Below, in pieces: positions 57,901 to 64,000 of a DNA stretch of 64,000 nucleotides (the first letter of the stretch is position 1; each line of letters starts with the position of its first letter). Origin of the DNA: Falciphora oryzae (taxonomy: Eukaryota > Ascomycota > Sordariomycetes > Magnaporthales > Magnaporthaceae); the NCBI GenBank assembly GCA_000733355.1, contig JNVV01000002.1, positions 536,864 to 600,863 on the forward strand, read 5' to 3'. The translations under genes were made by a program, and so were the position numbers. The notes below the pieces were generated by a model, which saw nothing but the letters and a program-made list of their open reading frames with translations, was not told the DNA's origin and did not search any database.

Positions 57901-60823
57901 GCCAAACCTGCCGGGAACGCCTGGCTGGCCCACTGTGCCGATTACTCCTGGGACACCAAACACGCCAAGCATTCCCATCAGCCCTGGAGTACCAAGCTTG
58001 CCAGTCACCCCAGGTTGGCCGACCGTCCCCGTTGGTCCTGCAACTCCAGACATGCCAGGAACTCCTGGTGTTCCAAATGTACCTGGCACTCCCGGCCTGC
58101 CAACTGTGCCGCATAGTCCAGGTTTGCCGAGCATAGGTGGCTCACCTCCTATCAGCCCGCTGGTGCCAACCGTCACGTCGATAATCAACTCGATACCTTC
58201 GACGCCAGTTACTCCCGGAACGCCACCAGTCGCCGGTGGCGCCAGCCCCAACGTCTCACCTGTCAGCGGCATCATCAGCTGGGCGACCAACTCAGTCCCG
58301 TCCACACTGCCGCCTCCCGGATTTCCGAGCATTGGAAGTAGGCCCCCCGGGTCCTTGAGCTCCCGCAGCAGCCAGCCTCCACCCAACGATGGCGGTTCGT
58401 CGCCGCCTGCCGGGCCAGTCCCGCCTAGCTCCCACGGAACGCCGCCTCTTCCCGTGACTGTTTCGCCACCGAATCCAGGATCACCCCCAGGAAGCGTGCC
58501 ACCAACGCCGTCCGGAGGAGCCCTCACGCTCTCAGGACAGCTGCCTTGGCCTCACACCTTGACTCGCAGCATCAGCACGCCGCCTGTGAACAGCCCTCCA
58601 GGTGGCAATCCCCCTGGAGGCATCCCGCCCGGTAACTCGCGATCATCGAGCACCACACCTGGACAGCCCGTTCCGCCTGCAGGCCCGCCACCCGGCAGTC
58701 CTCCTCCGCCTTCTAACCAGCCCCCGGTTTTGACACCACCGTCAGCTCCGGTGACGACGCCTCAAAACCAACCACCGCACGAAGGCCCACCTTCAGGTGG
58801 CAGCCCTCCTGAAAACCCGAGCACTATGCCACCGGCCATTACACTGACAACAAGAGTGACGACGCCGCTTGGACCCAATCCCGGACCTGGTGGCGAGATA
58901 GGAGGCGTGGCGCCTATCACTGGGGCTAGAACATCGACCCCTTCGTCCCCGGGTGCTCCTGGTAGTCCCGACACTCCTGGCGCTCCCCACACCCCGAGCA
59001 CCCCAGGGATTCCTGCTATACCCATCGTCACGACACCCAACGGTGGAGAAGCTGGGGGTGTAGCACCCATCACTGGTGCCAGAACATCGACCCCTTCATC
59101 TCCGGGCGCTCCTGGCGTGCCCGATACGCCTGGAGGACCCAGCACTCCTGATGTGCCTGTCACTACAACACCCGGCGGTGGAGATATTGGAGGCCAAGCT
59201 CCCGTCACTGGGGCAATTACCTCGAGCCCTTCGCTCCCAAGCACCCCCGGCGCTCCTAACGCCCCGCACACTCCTGGTATCCCCCTCACCCCGGGCAGTC
59301 CGAGCACACCTGATGTTCCGGGGACCACGACGCCTAGCGGCGGTGGAGAGGGTGGTGGGCAAGCACCTGTGACCGGCGCAAGGACAACCAGCCACTCAGT
59401 CCCATCTACTCCAGGAACTCCTGGCCTCCCCGTCACCACGACTCCGCCTGGCGGAGAGAACCCGAGTGGCCCTGGCCACCCTACAGGTCCCGACTGCCCT
59501 GGGGGTCCCGGATGCCCTGATATCACTGGCTGTCCTGGCGGCCCTGGTTGCCCCGATACGCCTGCGACCTCGACGCCTCCTGGCGTAGGAAACCCTAGTG
59601 GCCCTGGACACCCGACTGGTCCCGATTGCCCCGGAGGTCCAGGCTGTCCCGATGTCACCGGCTGCCCTGGCGGCCCTGGCTGCCCTGATGTGAGTGGATG
59701 TCCTGGAGGTCCGGGGTGTCCCGATACGCCTGCGACTTCGACGCCCCCTGGAGGAGAGGCTGGGGGTCAAGCTCCTGTTCCCGGCACTGCCACCCTGAGT
59801 CCATCAATTCCTGGGCTTCCAAGTGCCCCAAGCACACCTTCTACATCACCCGGCGGAGAGGGTGGAGGTCAGGCTCCTATCACTGGCGCCACCACCTTGA
59901 CCACATCAACCCCGCTGTCTCCAAGCAGCCCCAGTGACCCTGAAGATTCTTCCACGACGCCAGGCGGAGAGATTGGAGGCCAGGCCCCTGTCACGGACGC
60001 GACTACCCTAACCCCATCACCTCCTGGGCCGCCGGGTGCCCCCAGCGCCCCTTCAACACCTCCAGGAGGGGAAGGCGGCGGCCAAGCCCCTGTCACGGGC
60101 GCGACCACATTGACTTCGTCACCTCCCGGGCCGCCGGGCCCTCCAAGTGCTGTTTCGTCACCTCCCGGAGGCGAAGGCGGCGGCCAAGCCCCAGCCACGG
60201 GTGCCACAACCCTACATTCGTCGCCCCCTGTGTCACCAGGCATTCCCGAAGTCTCTTCGACGCCATCAGGAGGAGAAGCGGGTGGCCAAGCACCGATCAC
60301 AGGCGGGTTTACTGCTTCGATCACGACGCCACCAATGTCAACAAGTCTCTCGTTCACTGGATCCATGCCGCCAGTGCCTCCTGGTGGACAAGGTCCTCCC
60401 ACAATCACGAGTACAGCGTCGAACAGCACGCCAAACCAGTCCATACCCCCAATGACAACGACGCATGCGACGGTGACTCTAACGAACAGCACCGGAAGCA
60501 TACCGGGAACGAGGACAACCGGCTCCACGATCCTAACTTCGACGTTTCGATCATTGAATGGGACAGTGACGCCACCCAGAATTTCAAGCACAGTGACACC
60601 GCCCAGGATCTCAAACACAGTGACACCGCCCAGGATCTCAAACACAGTGACGCCGCCCGGGATGCCAAGCACGGAGACAGCGCTGACACTGACGCCGACG
60701 ACATCGACGGCAACACCGACGACGTCAGGCCCGGCGCAGTTCACGGGTGCCGGAGCCAGGCACCTCCCGCCGATGGTAGCATTGGCTGCACCGCTGGCTG
60801 CGCTAGTCGCCATACGCAATTGA
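54982..60823 (+). CDS. Giant Pro-rich GPI-anchored CFEM cell-wall protein
   Basis: Model: join(54982..55069,55145..55233,55307..60823), 1897 residues. A signal peptide (about 1-20, LALLCSPLRVHG) is followed by a CFEM domain with the eight expected cysteines at 31, 35, 45, 50, 52, 64, 69 and 85. Asp47 sits at the place of the haem-ligand Asp of Candida CFEM proteins. The rest is low complexity. Residues about 140-850 carry some 14-15 copies of a motif like STVTVLAAP spaced by Gly/Asn/Pro stretches and repeated Cys-acidic CDDDL-type motifs. Next come PNxPxxPGxP repeats, then about ten copies of GGEGGGQAPVTGATT. It ends with a Thr-rich part and a hydrophobic tail (MVALAAPLAALVA), a GPI signal. 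Introns have GTAAGT and GTCAGT donors. Surface adhesion or haem/iron handling is possible. Confidence 0.9.
55559..57690 (+). repeat. STVTV-type peptide repeat array
   Basis: About 14-15 copies coding for variants of (S/Q)TVTV(F/L/V)A(A/V)P, from VKTVTLLAAP to VSTVTVPAFP, separated by 30-60 residues of variable Gly/Pro/Asn-rich sequence. Confidence 0.85.
58885..60310 (+). repeat. GGEGGGQAPVTGATT-type peptide repeat array
   Basis: About ten copies, interrupted at 59450-59745 by a Cys-Pro-Gly block (DCPGGPGCPD) with ten cysteines. Confidence 0.85.
60570..60665 (+). repeat. Tandem repeat of about 30 bp coding VTPPRIS(N/S)T
   Basis: Units reading GTGACACCGCCCAGGATCTC with few changes occur four times in a row near the 3' end of the CFEM gene, the middle two nearly identical, so a recent duplication is likely. 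Confidence 0.85.
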
Positions 60824-61728
60824 GAAATTTCCTAGCATAGGGGCCTCGCGACACTGTCTTCTCTCTCTTTTTTCTTTCTTTCTTCCTCTTGGAACTCATG
60901 CATGTGACATTCTCACGGCCGTCCGCCACGGAAGGCTTTGGCTGAACACTCAACACGATTCCTCGCCGTTGAAGGAAGAAAACCCGCCAAGACGAGCGGC
61001 GGCGTGTTTCTTGGTTAGTTGTCGGATGGACGATGAAGGTATATGATTTACAGTGGAGTTATCAACGGTTCAAACTACCCCCAACGGCATACCATATTCT
61101 TTGTCATGCAGGACCAGTTTTCTTTTTGTTTTGTCTTGTTTCACAGTTTCTCTTAGGGCAGCTCTTAACTGTTTTGGCGGTTTACTTATCTAGAGGTTTC
61201 GTTTTCATGTTCATTGGGAGAGTCGACTTCGCACATTGACTGTAAGTAGAGGTAGGAAACAAAGAAGCTCAGGGCTCTCTGTAGCCAGGAGAGACAGACA
61301 ACCGCACCCTTGAACGCATGTGTGAGTTTTGACTCTGAAGTTTCAAGAGAGTGGCCAGGAGTTTTATTTTTCCACCATCCTGCGGTCGCGCAATGGGCCG
61401 CATCAGAAAGCATCCTCGCGGAGCTGATTGCTCCTGGAGGAAAGTGAATTGAATATGTGAGCTTCATGTCTCATAGGGTCAGGAGGAGCGGGCAAGGTAG
61501 CAGCGCCAAGCCCCTGCAGGAGGAGTCCAGCGGGGACACCCCACTATGATGAGTCTCCCCGCCCGGCAGAAAAAAAAAAGTCGCGAAAAAAATCAGGGAC
61601 CAGGCGCAATTGGATTACCTAAATGGGAAACTATAGCGGAGCGTTGAGGAAAAGAAAAAAGAAGAAAAAAAAAAAGACGAGCTGGGACGTTGTTGAACCG
61701 CGCACGCAACGAAAGCCACCGGGACACA
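60824..61728. other. Intergenic between CFEM gene and nop6-like gene
   Basis: CFEM 3' UTR and the promoter of the next gene. No other gene seen. Confidence 0.6.
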
Positions 61729-63029
61729 ATGAAGCGCAAGGCAGAACCCAAGGGGTCTGACGGCGCGGACCTCGCGTCCAAGAAGCGCCGGCGCGACAAC
61801 GAGGACGAGGACCCTGCGACCGCCGCCGCCGCCGCCGCCGCCGCCGACCTGGAGCTGGAGAAGACGAAGCCGAAGAAGGAGAAGAAGAGACAAGAGCGCG
61901 CCGCCGCCGAGGCGGAAGAGGAGACGGCCGCCGCCGAGAAGAACGGCGACGGAGAGGGAAAGAAGAAGAAGAAGAAGGACAAGAGCAAAAAGCGCGCCCA
62001 GGCCGACGAGGCGGAGGAGACCGCTGCCGTCGCCGTCGCCGAAGGGGAGGAGGAGCCGGCTAAAAAGAGGAAAAAGAAGGACCTCCCTATCCAGGCCAAG
62101 GAGGAGGAGGAGGAGGATGGCGCTGCCGCCGCCGTTGCCGTGAACGAAGAGGCTGCTGCGCCCAAGGAGGAGAAGAAGAAGAAGAAAAAGAAGAGTAAGG
62201 AGGTTAAGGAGGCTGCTGCCGCTGCTAACGAGGCGCTGGACAAGAAGGCGAAGAAGGACAAGAAGAAAAAGAAGAAGCAGGAGGAGGAGGAGGAGGCAGC
62301 CGAGACCCCTGCTGCTACCAATGGTGCCGCCGCCACCCCGGCCTCGAAGAAGGAGCGCAAGAAGGCCAAGAAGGCCGCCGCCGCCGCCGAGGCACAAGGC
62401 AAGGAGGAGGGCACGGCAGCAGCAGCAGAGGGCGAGGGCGAGGGCGAGGGCGAGGGCGAAAGCAACGGCAACGGCACCGGCGCCGCCGCCAAGAAGAACG
62501 TGCGCTTCATCGTCTTCGTGGGCAACCTCCCCTACAGCGCGACGGCCGAGGCGGTGAGGGCGCACTTTGCGTCGCTGCGCCCGTCGTCGGTGCGCCTGCT
62601 CACGGAGCGCGGGAACCCCGGCAAGTCGCGGGGCATCGCCTTTGTCGAGTTTGACAACTACAGCTCCATCAAGACTTGCCTGGCCAAGATGCACCACTCC
62701 GAGTTTGACGACGGCGTCTCGCCCGCGCGGAGGATCAACGTCGAACTGACGTGAGTTTTTCCTCCTCCTCCTCCTTCTTCTTCTTCTTCCCTTCGATTTC
62801 TTTGGTTTTTCTTGAAACCCTTCTTGCTGATAACAATAATATCGGCGAGGGGAACAGCGCCGGGGGAGGCGGCAAGACCGAGGGACGCCAGGACAAGATC
62901 AAGGCCAAGAACCAGAAGCTCAACGAGGAGCGCGCGCGCCGCATCAAGGCCGAGAGGGAGGCTAAGGAGAAGGAGGACGAGCAGGACGGGATCCACCCTA
63001 GCAGGAGAGCCCAGATGAATCGTCAATGA
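61729..63029 (+). CDS. nop6: Nop6-like nucleolar RRM protein
   Basis: Model: join(61729..62750,62858..63029), 397 residues. Residues 1-255 are almost all Lys, Glu and Ala in alternating blocks. One RRM follows (about 258-341) with RNP2 IVFVGNLPY and RNP1-like KSRGIAFVEF. The 107-nt intron (GTGAGT...CAG) joins INVELT to AGGGGKTEGRQDKIKAKNQK, and the protein ends in a basic helix and GIHPSRRAQMNRQ. This is the layout of yeast Nop6, a nucleolar 90S pre-ribosome factor that helps fold the 18S precursor; the N-terminal Lys/Glu region here is much longer. The ATG at MKRKAEP is the first in the frame. Confidence 0.85.
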
Positions 63030-64000
63030 GTGAGCTGGAAGGGGAACGGATACTTTTTTTCGTGTTCCCCTCGGGAGGAATCATGACCGTTCTCACTATT
63101 ACAAAGAGGACATGACCACCTTGAAACGCCCTTTTCTTTTCTTTTCTTTCTCGTTTCTTTTCTTGTATCACTGTTGGCCGTCGCGATTAATAGTCCGAGC
63201 GTCGCACAAGACGGCGATACATAGAATCATGTCGACTTGCGGAAATGGGTTCTGATATGAGTTTACTCGCTAGTCCGTCTGTTTTGACAACACACTACCA
63301 GGCATGCACACGCGAGATTTGGCTGGCTGGCCCAACAGGCTCTATCCTTCTTTGGTATCGCGATGCCTATCCGAGATGGGGCCACAGGGCTGGACCGGGC
63401 CCGGCCGCTCGCGGCGTACCCTGGCGTGCCACGAGGTTCGTCGACAGAAGTATGGGCCTCACCCACTCATCATCTTCCATGACCCATACGATGACTGTGT
63501 CAATTGCTTGTGCTGTGGCGGGCAGGGAGTCGGATACGCCGTGCGGCCGACGCGGGAGAGCGACAGCGGCAAGTGGCTTCAGACATGATCCAAGATAACG
63601 CATATATATCATTTGGCAGACCTCTCCGCGGTGCAAAAGAGGCAGCCCGAGGCTTCAAACCTGTTCGTTTACCCTAAGCTTCAGCTACTGTCCAGCCGTC
63701 GGGACACAGGCGCCACTTGCTCCCTGTCTTTGGCACGTTGCCTCCCTTGTTGGCCCACATCTCCCTATATCACCCATCGCGGCCTCTGACCGTCCCATTC
63801 GTCTCTCCTCTAGAGGCCTCAAAGGCGGCGACATCCTCGCTATCTACAGGGGGAATCAAAAACAGAGGAGCGATCCTCAGATGTCAGAAAGAAAGGAATC
63901 AAAAAAAGAAACAATAAAAAAAAAAAAAAAAGATGTGAAGGGTTTCTGTTGTAATGCAAATTTGCTACCTGCAGGATATGAGGGGAGAAAAAGGACCGTG
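63030..64000. other. Intergenic to window end
   Basis: Nop6-like 3' UTR with T-rich stretch (63130-63160), then spacer with an A16 run near 63917. No gene recognised; one may begin beyond the window. Confidence 0.5.

Noticed and set aside
55525..60819. Long open frames on the minus strand across the CFEM gene (up to 368 codons)
   Set aside because: They mirror the Pro/Gly/Thr codon repeats of the plus-strand gene and have no independent start context, domain or intron signals.
61593..62697. Leu/Ser-rich minus-strand frames opposite the nop6-like gene
   Set aside because: Antisense of Lys/Glu/Ala codon runs; the apparent membrane-protein look is an artefact.
1..64000. CRISPR arrays, bacterial operons, transposon ends
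   Set aside because: None seen; the window is eukaryotic, and no terminal repeats or transposase or reverse-transcriptase motifs were found.

Overview
The window is nuclear DNA of a filamentous ascomycete (Pezizomycotina), most likely a Sordariomycete. Genes carry short GT-AG introns with RCTRAC-like branch points and are GC-rich, while the spacers are less so. An AREA/NIT2 nitrogen regulator, a WSC-domain sensor, a CFEM protein, a HET-domain remnant, a DUF3176 membrane protein and a single dispersed 5S rRNA gene are typical of that group. I cannot name the species. There is one run of 832 Ns (38925-39756).

Layout. 0-6 kb: a Wbp11-type splicing protein and the GATA factor AREA/NIT2, both on the minus strand. 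6-14.3 kb: no gene I can support, next to a regulator known for a large upstream region. 14.3-17.2 kb: a WSC membrane sensor and a broken gene. 18.9-23.6 kb: a conserved fungal protein of unknown function whose 5' end is unresolved. 26.8-29 kb: a divergent pair, a roadblock/LC7 protein and the Ipi1 ribosome-biogenesis factor. 31-33 kb: a DEAD-box RNA helicase. 33.7-35.5 kb: a secreted amidase. 36.3 kb: a tRNA-like gene with two insertions. 37.3-38.8 kb: a Rap/Rsr1 small GTPase in eight tiny exons. 44.3-45 kb: a small tail-anchored protein. 46 kb: a 5S rRNA gene. 46.4-49.2 kb: a DUF3176 membrane protein with a C-terminal frameshift. 50.4-51.9 kb: a HET-domain pseudogene. 53-54.1 kb: Cms1. 55-60.8 kb: a 1,897-residue CFEM cell-wall protein with several repeat families and a GPI signal. 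61.7-63 kb: a Nop6-like nucleolar RRM protein.

The genes are mostly independent housekeeping and surface genes; I see no biosynthetic cluster or transposon. Three (ipi1, cms1, nop6) belong to ribosome assembly, but they are dispersed. The most unusual item is the tRNA-like gene at 36331-36495. Removing a 13-nt insert at the canonical tRNA intron site and an 80-nt insert with GT...GCTAAC...AG spliceosomal signals leaves a complete cloverleaf with anticodon CCG, and an intact B box and a T8 terminator are present.

Exon borders were set by hand from splice consensus, reading-frame continuity and remembered family patterns. Each intact multi-exon model adds up to a whole number of codons ending in a stop.
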